This document shows positions 35,249 through 45,018 of a DNA stretch of 64,000 nt, one piece after another. The stretch's first letter is position 1. The number at the start of each line of letters is the position of its first letter. Made by a program: the position numbers and the translations under genes. The DNA comes from Methylomonas fluvii (lineage in GTDB: Bacteria; Pseudomonadota; Gammaproteobacteria; Methylococcales; Methylomonadaceae), in NCBI RefSeq assembly GCF_014850975.1, contig NZ_JACXST010000001.1:992001-1056000 (forward strand). Direction: 5' to 3'. The notes below the pieces were generated by a model. It was not told where the DNA came from and did no database searches. It saw only the letters and a program-made list of their open reading frames with translations.

Positions 35249-36661
35249 CTATTTCACTGGCGCAGAACCCGCCAAATCCATGTGTAACTGCGCTTGCAAA
35301 CCACCTAGCTCCGACTTGGCAAAATCAATATCCGCCGCATGTAAAGCCACAATGCGCTGCACGATGGACAAACCCAAGCCGCTGCCTTCAACGCTATTGG
35401 CGGTTTCTAAGCAACGGTAAAAGCGCTGCGTGATGCGCTGGTAATCGTCGTCGGCAACACCGGGGCCGCTGTCGTCCACTGTCAGCTGCAAGCGGTTGTT
35501 TTCGCGGCGACAAGCTACTTTGATATGCCCTTCAATCGGTGAATATTTAATGGCGTTATCGATCAAGTTGCGGATCAATACTTGAAATAACTGTGGATTG
35601 GCGACGATCATCAGAGCCGGCTCTCCTTGCAATTCAATATCGATACGCTTGTCGCGGGCGGCGTGATCCAGATCGGAAATCACGTCTATCAAGGCCTCGT
35701 TAACATCAACAGACTGCTTGGCAATCCTGGCCTGTTGGTGCTGAACCCGCGACAAAGTCAGCAATTGCTGTACGGTGTGCGTCATTCGCGACACCGCTTG
35801 CTGGGCTTTTTGCAAGGCCTGATCGCGCATCAGCGTATCGGTGGTTTTTTGCGCCACTTGAATTTGCGTCAACAGACCGGCCAATGGCGTGCGCAGTTCG
35901 TGGGAAGCGTCGGACGTAAAATTGCGCTCATTAGCAAAAGCCTGTTCCAGCATCGCAAACAAACTGTTGATTTGTGTGACCACCGGCAACACTTCGTCCG
36001 GCAAATTTTCCACCGACAGCGGTTGCAGAAAGCCGGCGGCCCGGCTGGCCAGTTGCTCTTTGACCTGATTGACCGGCGACAAGGTGCGGCTGACGATCCA
36101 CCAAATCATCATGCCCAATATAGGTAATGCGATCAAAAAACCGATTACTTGCTGGCCAGCGATGCCTTCCACCAATTCCCGGCGAATATCGTCGCGCTGA
36201 CCGACATGAATTACATAATTGCCGTTTTCGGTACTCAGACTAAATACGTGCCAAAGCTGGCCATCCAGCATGGTTTCGCTGTAGCCGTTTCGAGTCAAGG
36301 ATAAGGCGAATTCCGGCGCGCTTTCCGAGCGCAACACCAGACCCTCTTTTACGGAGCGTAATTGAAAGGCAATTTTGCGTTCGTACTTGTGGCCGAGGAT
36401 GGGCGTGTCGAACAGCTCAGGAGTTTTGTCACGCTCCCAGAGTTTGGTCAGTGCTCGTTGCCGAACCATGTTCTCGACAAAGGCGTGCACTACCCGTGCC
36501 GACTGAGCTAATTCAGCGTTGAATAGTTCGGTGACTTCGTCGCGGGTTTGTTTGTAACTGAAGTAGGCGGTAACGCCCCAAACCAACAACAGCGAGGTTA
36601 GGAGCGACAGCAGCAGCTGCTTTTTTAGGGAGCGCGGCGCCAGACGAAAATGTTTGGCCAT
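35249..36661 (-). CDS. Sensor histidine kinase (QseC/PmrB-like)
   Basis: A 470-aa membrane kinase with two membrane helices (~16-36 and ~172-192), a ~135-residue periplasmic sensor, a HAMP region, the phosphoacceptor His254 in SDASHELRTPLAGL, the N box LIDNAIKYSP, G1 DDSGPGVADDD and G2 GSGLGLSIVQR. It overlaps the response regulator stop by one base, so both come from one transcript. The signal is unknown. The pair resembles QseBC or PmrAB, but that identity is not proven by sequence alone. Confidence 0.92.
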   Translation of the reverse strand: MAKHFRLAPRSLKKQLLLSLLTSLLLVWGVTAYFSYKQTRDEVTELFNAELAQSARVVHAFVENMVRQRALTKLWERDKTPELFDTPILGHKYERKIAFQLRSVKEGLVLRSESAPEFALSLTRNGYSETMLDGQLWHVFSLSTENGNYVIHVGQRDDIRRELVEGIAGQQVIGFLIALPILGMMIWWIVSRTLSPVNQVKEQLASRAAGFLQPLSVENLPDEVLPVVTQINSLFAMLEQAFANERNFTSDASHELRTPLAGLLTQIQVAQKTTDTLMRDQALQKAQQAVSRMTHTVQQLLTLSRVQHQQARIAKQSVDVNEALIDVISDLDHAARDKRIDIELQGEPALMIVANPQLFQVLIRNLIDNAIKYSPIEGHIKVACRRENNRLQLTVDDSGPGVADDDYQRITQRFYRCLETANSVEGSGLGLSIVQRIVALHAADIDFAKSELGGLQAQLHMDLAGSAPVK

Positions 36662-37320
36662 TAGTTCTCGTCGATGATGTAACCGACGCCGCGTATGGTG
36701 CGAATCAGATTGCTATCCAGTTTTTTACGCAGGTGGTGAATATGTACTTCCACCGCATTGCTTTCGACTTCCGAACCCCAGGCGTAGAGCGACTCTTCCA
36801 GACGAGCCCGGGAAATAACCTGGCCGATATGCCCCATTAGGTAACTAAGCACTTCAAATTCTTTTTGTGCCAGATCAACCGGTTTGCCATTGAAATACAC
36901 TTGGTGTGCGGCCGGATCGATGGTAACGCCTTTATGTTCGATCACTGGCAGGCTATGACCATCGTGGCGGCGGGCCAGTGCGCGCAAGCGGGCGCAAATT
37001 TCCGCTAGGTCGAAAGGTTTGGTGACAAAGTCGTCGGCGCCATTGTCCAGACCGGCCACCCGCTCGGCGACGCCTTCACGCGCGGTTAAGACCAAAACCG
37101 GGGTGCTGTCCTTGCGGCGGCGCAGGTTTTTCAACACGCTCATCCCGTCCATGCGCGGCAAGTTCAAGTCCAACACCACCAGATCATAGTGGTTCAGTTT
37201 CAGCGCTTCGTCGGCCTGCGCGCCGTCGATTAACCAATCCACCGCATAACCTTCCAGCGTCAAGCCGGCTTTCAAGCCATCACCGAGGATGGCGTCATCT
37301 TCTACCAATAATAAGCGCAT
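36661..37320 (-). CDS. OmpR-family response regulator (QseB/PmrA-like)
   Basis: A 219-aa regulator. The receiver domain (1-115) has the acidic pocket VEDDA, phosphoacceptor Asp51 in VVLDLNLPRMDG, the switch Thr in VLTARE and Lys in VTKPFD. A winged-helix DNA-binding domain follows (~125-219), ending in LIRTIRGVGYII. It is the first gene of the two-component operon and would be phosphorylated by the kinase encoded just downstream. Confidence 0.95.
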   Translation of the reverse strand: MRLLLVEDDAILGDGLKAGLTLEGYAVDWLIDGAQADEALKLNHYDLVVLDLNLPRMDGMSVLKNLRRRKDSTPVLVLTAREGVAERVAGLDNGADDFVTKPFDLAEICARLRALARRHDGHSLPVIEHKGVTIDPAAHQVYFNGKPVDLAQKEFEVLSYLMGHIGQVISRARLEESLYAWGSEVESNAVEVHIHHLRKKLDSNLIRTIRGVGYIIDEN

Positions 37321-37458
37321 GATGTTTGTGTACCTATGGGCTGAGTAATTAACTTAGCCTGGATTGTAGCAATGATTTCTCAGTGTTCTGTGAGCGAGTA
37401 AGCAACTTAAAAGTTCGCTGGGATTGCAACTAAAACCCAGCGAACGGCGCAAGCCTCA

Positions 37459-38688
37459 TTACGCCGAAAGGCTTCGTTCCAGATTGGCTCGCAAAGCTTC
37501 CAGAAAATCCTCGGTCGGCAAAAAATGCGAGTCGGTCAAATCGTCGCCGTAGATGCACAAGGCCAAATCCTTGGTCATTTGCCCGGCTTCGACGGTATCG
37601 ACACAGACTTTTTCCAGGGTTTCGCAAAAAGTAATCAATTCGGCGTTGCCGTCCAGCTTGCCGCGAAACGCCAGGCCGCGCGTCCAGGCAAAGATCGAGG
37701 CAATCGGATTGGTGGAGGTCTTTTTGCCTTGCTGGTGCATCCGGTAATGGCGGGTGACGGTGCCATGCGCCGCTTCGGCTTCCATGATCTTGCCGTCCGG
37801 CGTCACCAGCGTGGAGGTCATCAATCCCAGTGAACCGAAGCCTTGCGCCACCGTGTCGGATTGCACATCGCCGTCGTAGTTTTTGCAGGCCCAAACGAAG
37901 GCGCCGTTCCATTTCAAGGCTGAAGCCACCATGTCGTCGATCAGTTTATGTTCGTAGACAATGCCTTTGGCTTCGTATAAGGCTTTGTATTCGGCTTGGT
38001 AGATGTCTTCGAAGATGTCTTTGAAGCGGCCATCGTATTTTTTCAGGATGGTGTTTTTGGTAGACAGATACAAAGGCCAGCTTCTATCCAGTGCCACGTT
38101 GAAACAACTACGCGCGAAACCGGCGATGGATTCATCGGTGTTGTACATCGCTAGAGCCACACCATCACCGCCGAAGTGATACACCTCGAAAGATTGTTCC
38201 GCGCCACCGTCGTCCGGGGTAAAGCTGATTTTTAATTTCCCCTTGCCTTTGGTGACGAAATCGGTGGCGCGGTATTGGTCGCCGAACGCATGCCGGCCGA
38301 TGCAGATCGGCTGGGTCCAGTTCGGCACCAGACGCGGCACGTTTTTGCAGATGATGGGCTCGCGAAACACGGTGCCATCCAGGATGTTACGAATCGTGCC
38401 GTTCGGCGATTTGTACATTTTTTTCAGGCCAAATTCTGCCACCCGTGCTTCGTCGGGGGTGATGGTGGCGCATTTGATGCCAACACCGTGCTTTTGGATG
38501 GCGTGAGCCGCGTCAATGGTGATTTGGTCGTCGGTGGCATCGCGCTGCTCTATGCCTAAGTCGTAATAATCGATTGGCAGATCCAGGTAAGGCAGAATCA
38601 ATTTGTCTTTAATGAAATGCCAGATGATGCGGGTCATTTCATCGCCGTCGATCTCCACCACCGGATTTTTGACGGATATTTTCTTCAT
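37459..38688 (-). CDS. icd: NADP-dependent isocitrate dehydrogenase (eukaryote-like type)
   Basis: Oxidative decarboxylation of isocitrate to 2-oxoglutarate. The 409-aa protein belongs to the dimeric subfamily related to eukaryotic NADP enzymes: [17 protein letters not shown] at the N-terminus, [19 protein letters not shown] for substrate binding, [13 protein letters not shown], and the metal site in [14 protein letters not shown]. Length fits. With gltA about 7 kb away it completes the TCA steps to 2-oxoglutarate, needed for glutamate synthesis in a one-carbon metabolism. Confidence 0.95.
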   Translation of the reverse strand: MKKISVKNPVVEIDGDEMTRIIWHFIKDKLILPYLDLPIDYYDLGIEQRDATDDQITIDAAHAIQKHGVGIKCATITPDEARVAEFGLKKMYKSPNGTIRNILDGTVFREPIICKNVPRLVPNWTQPICIGRHAFGDQYRATDFVTKGKGKLKISFTPDDGGAEQSFEVYHFGGDGVALAMYNTDESIAGFARSCFNVALDRSWPLYLSTKNTILKKYDGRFKDIFEDIYQAEYKALYEAKGIVYEHKLIDDMVASALKWNGAFVWACKNYDGDVQSDTVAQGFGSLGLMTSTLVTPDGKIMEAEAAHGTVTRHYRMHQQGKKTSTNPIASIFAWTRGLAFRGKLDGNAELITFCETLEKVCVDTVEAGQMTKDLALCIYGDDLTDSHFLPTEDFLEALRANLERSLSA

Positions 38689-38979
38689 AACGGCTCCTCA
38701 CCTTTCGCTAAAAATGGCCTTCAGTATAGCCTGCCTACCCTTGAAGCAAGGAATGTTTAACGGCTTGCTCGGCTCTGTCTGCAGCGCGTCGCGCATTAAT
38801 CGAATCACGGCAAAAACTAGGCTATACTGCCCAGGCAGCGTCTACGCATGCTGCCGTAAGACATTGTTCTGTACAGGGTTTTAGCAACAGGCTTTCCCCA
38901 GCAACACCGTTTTTCTTCAACATCCGATAGCAGGGCAATGAGCCAATAATAATAAAAAATCATTCTTGAGGAGGTGTAA

Positions 38980-40737
38980 ATGACTGGTCAGATCTTCGAT
39001 TACGAAGCGATAGTCATCGGTAGCGGTTTCGGCGGTTCCATCAGCTTTTGCCGGCTCGCGCAGAAGTGGGGTTCCAAAGTCTTGCTGGTGGAACGTGGCA
39101 GGCATTACCCGATGGGCTCTTTCGCCCGTTCACCCAAACAAATTTCCGACAGTTTTTGGAGCGTGGAAGGCGAGGCGATTGACCGGCCACGCCACATTCA
39201 AAACAAAAATCTGCGCGGCCTGTTTGACGTCCGCAATTACAAAAAAATGGATGCAGTGATTTCGGCGGGCCTGGGCGGTGGCTCGCTGATTTACGCCAAC
39301 GTTTTCCTCGAACCGCCCGAACAGGTTTTTGAGCAGGGCTGGCCGACCGGCTTGGATAAAACCACTCTCGCTCCTTATTATCAAATTGCCAAACAAGTCT
39401 TGGGCGCTCGCCCGGTGCCATCCTGGCAAACTGACGACCGCAGAAAAATCGTCCGCACCGAACTGTTTCAAGAATTTGCCGCCCACGATAATCGCACCAG
39501 CAAACTGGCCGACATCTGCGTGTTCTTTGGTAACGACTACAACTACCAAGGTTCGGACGCACCCATCCCCATCGGTTTGCAGGAGAAAAACCGTTACGGC
39601 GCCACGCAAACCTCTTGCACCTACTGCGGCGAATGCGACATCGGCTGCAACACCCATTCCAAAAATACCCTCGATCTGAATTACATTCACGCCGGCCAGC
39701 ATCGGCATGGCGGCCAAGTGTTTACCGATTGCCAAGCTGAAAAAATTATTCCGCTCAATGCACAGGGCGATGACGATACCGCCGCCAGCGGCGAATTCGG
39801 TTATCGCCTGGAATTTCAAAATTTTGCTTCAGGAAAACTGGAAAGCTTGAAAACCCGCCGCGTCGTGGTGTCGGCGGGTACCTTCGGCAGCAACGAGCTT
39901 TTGCTGCGCTGCCGCGATGTGCATCGCAGTCTGCCCAAACTCAGCGCACAATTGGGGCGTTGGTTCTCCGGTAACGGCGACTTTTTATCGTTTGCCATCG
40001 AAGGCAAAAAAGACGCCGATCCCAATTACGGGCCGGTGATCACGCAATACACCGATTACAACTTGTTTGACCGCTTTAACAGGCAGCAGGCCTTTGTATT
40101 GGAAGATGCCTCTTATCCGGCTTGGCTGGCCTGGTATATCGAAGGCGTATTCCCAACCAGCACCTTACGCAAGCTGGTCCGCGCATTGAAAGCGTTGGTC
40201 GAATGGCTGAAAAAATATCTCAGCAACGGTGTGTGGAACGGTTCGCTGGGTTTTTCCTTACATGAAATTTTAAAGGACGATTTGTCTTCAAAATCCGTGG
40301 TGATGTTGTGCATGGGTCTGGATCACGGCGACGGCACGCTGACACTCAACCAGGCAGACCGTATCGATCTGGACTGGCCGCAAGAGACCAGCATGAGCTT
40401 GTATCAAGCCATCCTTGCGGCCGGCGAGCGCTTCAAAAAATTTGTCAAATCCAATTGGTTTTTCCCGCTGCCGACTTGGGACTTACCAATCCGTCATAAC
40501 GTGACCGTGCATCCTTTAGGCGGCTGCATCCTGGCCGACTCGCCGGACAAAGGCGTGGTCAGCGGCCATCCCGAGCAGCGTGGCCAAGCCTTCGGTTACC
40601 AAGGCTTGTATGTGGTGGACGGCTCGATCTTGCCGAGCGCAGTCGGCGCCAATCCGGTGGCCACCATTTCCGCGACCGCGGAATGGATAGCCGAAGGCAT
40701 CACCGGCATCAAGCCCGATGCCAGCCTGGGCGTGTAA
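38980..40737 (+). CDS. GMC-type FAD oxidoreductase (cholesterol oxidase-like) with a Cys4 cluster
   Basis: A 585-aa enzyme with an N-terminal FAD-binding motif (VIGSGFGGS), the GMC-like SAGLGGGSLIYANV segment and a C-terminal NPVATISATAEW motif with the conserved His in HPLGGC. A CxxCxxCxxxC cluster (Cys213, 216, 219, 223) in the middle could hold an iron-sulfur cluster, as in some GMC-related dehydrogenases. The ribosome site AGGAGGTG is strong. It leads an operon with an alpha/beta hydrolase and a metallophosphoesterase. Substrate is unknown; a sterol, hopanoid or long alcohol is possible. Confidence 0.82.
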   Translation: MTGQIFDYEAIVIGSGFGGSISFCRLAQKWGSKVLLVERGRHYPMGSFARSPKQISDSFWSVEGEAIDRPRHIQNKNLRGLFDVRNYKKMDAVISAGLGGGSLIYANVFLEPPEQVFEQGWPTGLDKTTLAPYYQIAKQVLGARPVPSWQTDDRRKIVRTELFQEFAAHDNRTSKLADICVFFGNDYNYQGSDAPIPIGLQEKNRYGATQTSCTYCGECDIGCNTHSKNTLDLNYIHAGQHRHGGQVFTDCQAEKIIPLNAQGDDDTAASGEFGYRLEFQNFASGKLESLKTRRVVVSAGTFGSNELLLRCRDVHRSLPKLSAQLGRWFSGNGDFLSFAIEGKKDADPNYGPVITQYTDYNLFDRFNRQQAFVLEDASYPAWLAWYIEGVFPTSTLRKLVRALKALVEWLKKYLSNGVWNGSLGFSLHEILKDDLSSKSVVMLCMGLDHGDGTLTLNQADRIDLDWPQETSMSLYQAILAAGERFKKFVKSNWFFPLPTWDLPIRHNVTVHPLGGCILADSPDKGVVSGHPEQRGQAFGYQGLYVVDGSILPSAVGANPVATISATAEWIAEGITGIKPDASLGV

Positions 40738-40760
40738 ACCTAATTCACAGGAATATTGAC

Positions 40761-42500
40761 ATGACAACTACCAACAAAACCTCATTCGAATTTACCGAAG
40801 AAATGAAAGGCTATCTGAGCCTGGGCCAAACCGCGTTCGAAGACGGCTATCAGCAAGGCAAGGCCGATAACCATTACTTCATGTTTCATCTGACCATCCA
40901 GAGCGACGATCTTGATACCTTTCTGGAGTCCGAAGCGCATCAATCGGCGGCCATCGGCTATGTGGAAGGCGATTTGATCGGCGGCCGGCGCACGGTGGAC
41001 AAAGGCGTGTTCAATCTGTTCGTCGATAGCGCCGATGCGGACCGCAAACAAATGCTCTACCGGCTGTTTTTTACCGATGCTAATGGTCAGGCCATGACCT
41101 TGAGCGGCCGCAAGCAAATTCAAAACAACGTCGGCCCGGACTTATGGGCCGACACTACCACCTTGTTCACCAATTTGTTCAAGGGCCATGTGGAAGCCCA
41201 CAAGGAAGCCAAAGCCAAGGTTTACGCCACCGGCTTGCTGTATATCGAAATCATGGATTTTGCCAAACAACTGACCACAATCCGCGCCAGCGGCGAAACG
41301 CTGAAAGACCGCCTGCACGCGGTGGAGCGCTTCGGCGGCTTCTTTTTGGGTGCGTTGTGGGAGGTCTACAAACCATCCATGTTGCCAAAGATGGGCGGCT
41401 TCGAACGGGAAATTCCGCTGTATACCCTGGAAGGGGTCAAGGATGCGGAAGTCAGCACACATCCATTCACCACCGCTGATCGGCTGGGTCTGAGTTTATT
41501 GCGCTTCAAGCGCGCGGTGAACGACGATGTCGTGGTCTTGGTGCCGGGTCTGACCGCCGCCAGCGATATGTTCATCATGCCGGAACATTACAACCTGACC
41601 AGCTATTTGCTGGACCACGGTTTTAGCGATGTCTGGACTTTGGACGGTCGGATCAGCAACCGCTATTCCTATAACCTGCATCGGCACAACTTCAACGTCG
41701 ACGATCTGGCGCTCTATGACATGCCGGCGGCCATCGCCACCGTGCGCGCTGCGGTCGGTCCTTCCGCTCGCATTCATGTCATCAGTCACTGCTTTGGGGC
41801 GTTGGCGTTTACCATGGGTCTGTTCGGCAAAGCAGTGACCGGCGTGCGCAGCTTGATCGCCAACGGTGTGGCGTTGACGCCTTGCGTGCCGCTGCCGGCC
41901 AAGATCAAACTGTATCTGGGGCCGTTGGCCGCCGATTATATTTTGGGCGTGGATTATTTGAACCCTTATTGGCGTCGCGAACCGGGTTGGGGCGCGGGTA
42001 AATTGCTGGCGACTGCGATTTCGGCGTTTCATAAGGAATGCGACTCGCCGGAGTGCCATATGCTCAGTTTCATGTGGGGCTGGGGCTTTCCGGTGTTGTA
42101 CAAACACGAAAACCTGCACGATGTGACACATCGCCGCTGTGGCGACTTGTTCGGCGGTTGCAGCGTCAATTACTACCGGCATGTGTTGAAAATGGTCAAT
42201 GCCAACAATACCGCCGTGAAATATCAGCCCAACGAACCTCGCTACCGCAGCTTGCCGGACAATTATTTCCAGCATGCCGCCGAGATCGACACGCCGTGTC
42301 TGTTCGTCGCCGGCCAAGACAACGCCTTGTTCCGCAACTCCAATATCGTTTGCCACCAACGTCTGGAACAGATCGTGCCGGGCCGCCACGAACTGGCAGT
42401 GATTCCGGATTACGGCCACGCCGATGTGATCATGGGCAAAAATGCCGCGCAAGACATATTCCCACGCTTCGTGGAATTCCTGAATAAACATCGCAATTGA
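40761..42500 (+). CDS. Alpha/beta hydrolase with a cysteine nucleophile
   Basis: The frame is open from 40683, but the ATG at 40761 lies just after the upstream gene and gives 579 aa. The C-terminal ~320 residues are an alpha/beta hydrolase: oxyanion region VLVPGLTAAS, nucleophile elbow ISHCFGA, Asp520 in GQDNALF and His553 in DYGHAD. The elbow has Cys344 where Ser is usual, as in polyhydroxyalkanoate synthases. The N-terminal ~230 residues are a separate helical/beta domain not recognised. It may act on the product of the GMC enzyme, 24 bases upstream. Confidence 0.78.
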   Translation: MTTTNKTSFEFTEEMKGYLSLGQTAFEDGYQQGKADNHYFMFHLTIQSDDLDTFLESEAHQSAAIGYVEGDLIGGRRTVDKGVFNLFVDSADADRKQMLYRLFFTDANGQAMTLSGRKQIQNNVGPDLWADTTTLFTNLFKGHVEAHKEAKAKVYATGLLYIEIMDFAKQLTTIRASGETLKDRLHAVERFGGFFLGALWEVYKPSMLPKMGGFEREIPLYTLEGVKDAEVSTHPFTTADRLGLSLLRFKRAVNDDVVVLVPGLTAASDMFIMPEHYNLTSYLLDHGFSDVWTLDGRISNRYSYNLHRHNFNVDDLALYDMPAAIATVRAAVGPSARIHVISHCFGALAFTMGLFGKAVTGVRSLIANGVALTPCVPLPAKIKLYLGPLAADYILGVDYLNPYWRREPGWGAGKLLATAISAFHKECDSPECHMLSFMWGWGFPVLYKHENLHDVTHRRCGDLFGGCSVNYYRHVLKMVNANNTAVKYQPNEPRYRSLPDNYFQHAAEIDTPCLFVAGQDNALFRNSNIVCHQRLEQIVPGRHELAVIPDYGHADVIMGKNAAQDIFPRFVEFLNKHRN

Positions 42501-42511
42501 GGAATGCAGCT

Positions 42512-44086
42512 ATGACAAGTACCCAAGAAGATTTACAACTAACGCTGGATACGCTGCAACCGACCAGAACCCGACCAACGGCCGGGCTGAACCGGCTGTG
42601 CATCAGCATCAGCGATCTGCATTTCACCGATAACACGGTCGGCAATCAAAGCAGCGAGGAAATTGTCTGGGCCGAATTCTTCGCCGACATCGCCAGTACC
42701 TGCAAAACTCAGCAAGTCGACGAATTGACGCTGATCCTAGACGGCGACGTGGTGGATATGATTCGAAGCGCGGTCTGGGCCAAGCACGGTGTCTATCCGT
42801 GGGAGCGCGACAAACCTGAATTTGCCGTGTGCCTGCGTAAAATCATGGCCGAGATCGTCAGCTTGCACGCCACCAACGCGGACGGTTTTTTCAATCATCT
42901 AAAACGGCTTCCCGACGATCTGAAAAATACCCGGCTGGAAGTGATTACTCTGCTGGGCAATCACGATAAGGAAATTTTCACCGATCCGGTCACCCTGCGG
43001 ATGTATTACGACGAGTGCTTGGGGCCAAAGTTGGCCAATTTGTCAGCCGAGTATCGGCAGTGGGTCGGCAAGATGTATTTCGATGACGAACAACATTTTT
43101 CCGACCAAAGCAGCGTACCGTGGCTGCCGTTTTATTGGGGAGATGCCGAGTTGCGGGTATTTATTACTCACGGCCAATGGCGGGATCGGGAAAACAGCTT
43201 GGCATTTACGCCGGGCAACAATTTACCGGGCTGGAGTACCGGCGACGGTTGGCGAGCTAAGGTTTGGCAGCAACTCCATTACGCGCCGTTCATTGAGGCC
43301 TGTTTCGGCGATACGGTCGCGGCCGGTGCGCTGTCCACGTTTATCTACCGTTGCAAACTCAAGCTGAACGATCAGGACCCGGATCAAGCCAATGTCAGCC
43401 GTATCAAACGCATTCTGGACGAATTGGATTTGTACCGGCCCACCTCGGCGGCAATTGCCCGGATTCTGCAAGAAACCCGTGACAAAAAAACCGGCGACGA
43501 GCTGCGGGACATTATCGAGAATGAGTTATACGAAACCCTGTGTCTGTGGTTGAGCTGGGATTACACGCTGAGCAGTTCTCCAGCTTGGCGGCGCTTGGCG
43601 TTTCGCGTCGCCAGGGTGTGGCTGATGGTCACCGGTCCATTGCATATGTTCCGGGTGCAATTGCACTTGGTCCGCGGTGTGTTATGGCTTTATGACCAAG
43701 TACAAACACTGCTTGACTTGCTCGGACCCAGTTCGGTGTATCGAGAAGACGGCGCCAGTTTCAAAAATTTGCAGGTGTTTCCGACATTTCAGGATTTATT
43801 CCTGCAACAAGGATTTCGGCTGCACGGCGAAGGCCATACCCATATCCCGCTGCAAACCGAAGCGGATATCAAGCACACCGAGGACGGCGCACCAAGCCGA
43901 AACTTTACCTACATCAACTTCGGCACTTGGCGCGACCAGTTGGTAGGCAAAGAGAAAAAAGGCTACCGCCGCCGCGGCGTCGGCCGCAGTCTGTATGTGC
44001 TGAACAAGGTTACGGGCCAACAACCGGGCTATCGTTTTTTCGTGAACGATAATTTGTCCTGGAGCGACAACATGGATCGACTGTAG
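42512..44086 (+). CDS. Metallophosphoesterase
   Basis: A 524-aa calcineurin-like phosphoesterase. The motifs are complete: ISDLHF, LDGDVVD, LGNHDKE, ITHGQW and GEGHTHIP, which bind two metals. A long insertion sits between the third and last motifs. The ATG at 42512 follows a GAGGAA ribosome site and is preferred to an in-frame TTG at 42497 that overlaps the previous gene. It ends the three-gene operon. The substrate could be a phospholipid or nucleotide; nothing in the sequence decides. Confidence 0.85.
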   Translation: MTSTQEDLQLTLDTLQPTRTRPTAGLNRLCISISDLHFTDNTVGNQSSEEIVWAEFFADIASTCKTQQVDELTLILDGDVVDMIRSAVWAKHGVYPWERDKPEFAVCLRKIMAEIVSLHATNADGFFNHLKRLPDDLKNTRLEVITLLGNHDKEIFTDPVTLRMYYDECLGPKLANLSAEYRQWVGKMYFDDEQHFSDQSSVPWLPFYWGDAELRVFITHGQWRDRENSLAFTPGNNLPGWSTGDGWRAKVWQQLHYAPFIEACFGDTVAAGALSTFIYRCKLKLNDQDPDQANVSRIKRILDELDLYRPTSAAIARILQETRDKKTGDELRDIIENELYETLCLWLSWDYTLSSSPAWRRLAFRVARVWLMVTGPLHMFRVQLHLVRGVLWLYDQVQTLLDLLGPSSVYREDGASFKNLQVFPTFQDLFLQQGFRLHGEGHTHIPLQTEADIKHTEDGAPSRNFTYINFGTWRDQLVGKEKKGYRRRGVGRSLYVLNKVTGQQPGYRFFVNDNLSWSDNMDRL

Positions 44087-44169
44087 CGTTTTTTGGCGAC
44101 GGTGGCCGGATAGTTGCGTCCGGCAGCCGCCACGCTTGGAATTGGCCGGCCTGTGTTAGAATCGGTCCA

Positions 44170-44754
44170 ATGCATGAACTAGACACATTCAAGCTGATCG
44201 AGCGGATCAGCGCCTTGTTACGTTCGGAAGAGCGCAAAAAATACGCAGCAATCGGTTTGCAACCGGTACATGGCCAGGTGCTGGAGTATCTGGCCAAGTG
44301 CAATAAATACAGCAATACCCATGCTGCGGTGGCCGAGTATCTGGGCTTAACCAAAGGCACGGTATCCCAGACTATTCAGATTTTGGAGCGCAAGCGCTAT
44401 TTGGATAAGACCACATCCATTTTGGACGGACGGGTGGTACATCTGAGCCTGACAGAGGCCGGCAAACAGTTGATCGACGAGTTAAAGCCACTGGATGTTT
44501 TTAAGCAGGCCGAATCCAAAGTCAGCCGCCAGGAGTTCGATACCATAGGCCAGGCGCTGCAAACTACGCTGGGCGTGCTGCAAAAAGTGAATGACTCGAA
44601 GAGTTTTGGTTTGTGCCGTTCCTGCCATTATTTTTCGGTGGAACAGCATCACTATCAATGCGGATTAACCGAACAACCCTTGGATCGCGAGGATACTGAT
44701 AAAATATGTCGTGACCATTTACCAATTCCCAATTCATTCATAGACCAAGAGTAG
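44170..44754 (+). CDS. MarR-family regulator with Cys4 C-terminal tail
   Basis: A 194-aa protein. Residues ~1-140 are a MarR winged helix (VAEYLGLTKGTVSQTIQILERK as recognition helix, then the wing with DGRVVHLSLTEAG). The extra ~50 residues contain Cys149, Cys152, Cys164 and Cys180 plus several His, which could bind zinc or an iron-sulfur cluster and make the regulator metal or redox responsive. It lies 83 bases after the metallophosphoesterase and 5 bases before ubiK. Its targets are unknown but the upstream operon is the nearest candidate. Confidence 0.85.
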   Translation: MHELDTFKLIERISALLRSEERKKYAAIGLQPVHGQVLEYLAKCNKYSNTHAAVAEYLGLTKGTVSQTIQILERKRYLDKTTSILDGRVVHLSLTEAGKQLIDELKPLDVFKQAESKVSRQEFDTIGQALQTTLGVLQKVNDSKSFGLCRSCHYFSVEQHHYQCGLTEQPLDREDTDKICRDHLPIPNSFIDQE

Positions 44755-44759
44755 CTACC

Positions 44760-45011
44760 ATGTTTGATCCCAAAGCCATAGACAACCTTGCCGAGCGTAT
44801 CGCCGGCGCCATTCCGCCCGGATTGACCAACTTGAAAGACGACGTCGAAAAAAATGTCCACGCCTTGCTGCAAAGCGGGTTATCCAAATTGGATCTGGTT
44901 AGCCGCGAAGAATTTGAAGTGCAAAAAGCCGTATTGGCGAAAACCCGCGCCCGTTTGGAAGAACTGGAAAAACGCGTCGCCGAACTGGAACAACGGATTC
45001 CGCAAGCTTAA
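44760..45011 (+). CDS. ubiK: Ubiquinone biosynthesis accessory factor UbiK
   Basis: An 83-aa member of the YqiC/BMFP family, an accessory protein of the aerobic ubiquinone synthesis complex. The pattern FDPKAIDNLAERIAGAIP, then a coiled coil LARTRARLEELEKRVAELE-like C-terminus (residues ~55-80), fits the family well. The proteins form trimers that bind membranes. It lies between the MarR-type gene and comM, a common arrangement for ubiK and comM in gammaproteobacteria. Confidence 0.9.
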   Translation: MFDPKAIDNLAERIAGAIPPGLTNLKDDVEKNVHALLQSGLSKLDLVSREEFEVQKAVLAKTRARLEELEKRVAELEQRIPQA

Positions 45012-45018
45012 AAAAGCC

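Noticed and set aside
41496-42491. 331-aa minus-strand frame opposite the alpha/beta hydrolase
   Set aside because: It is a shadow of a GC-rich gene with complete catalytic residues on the plus strand.
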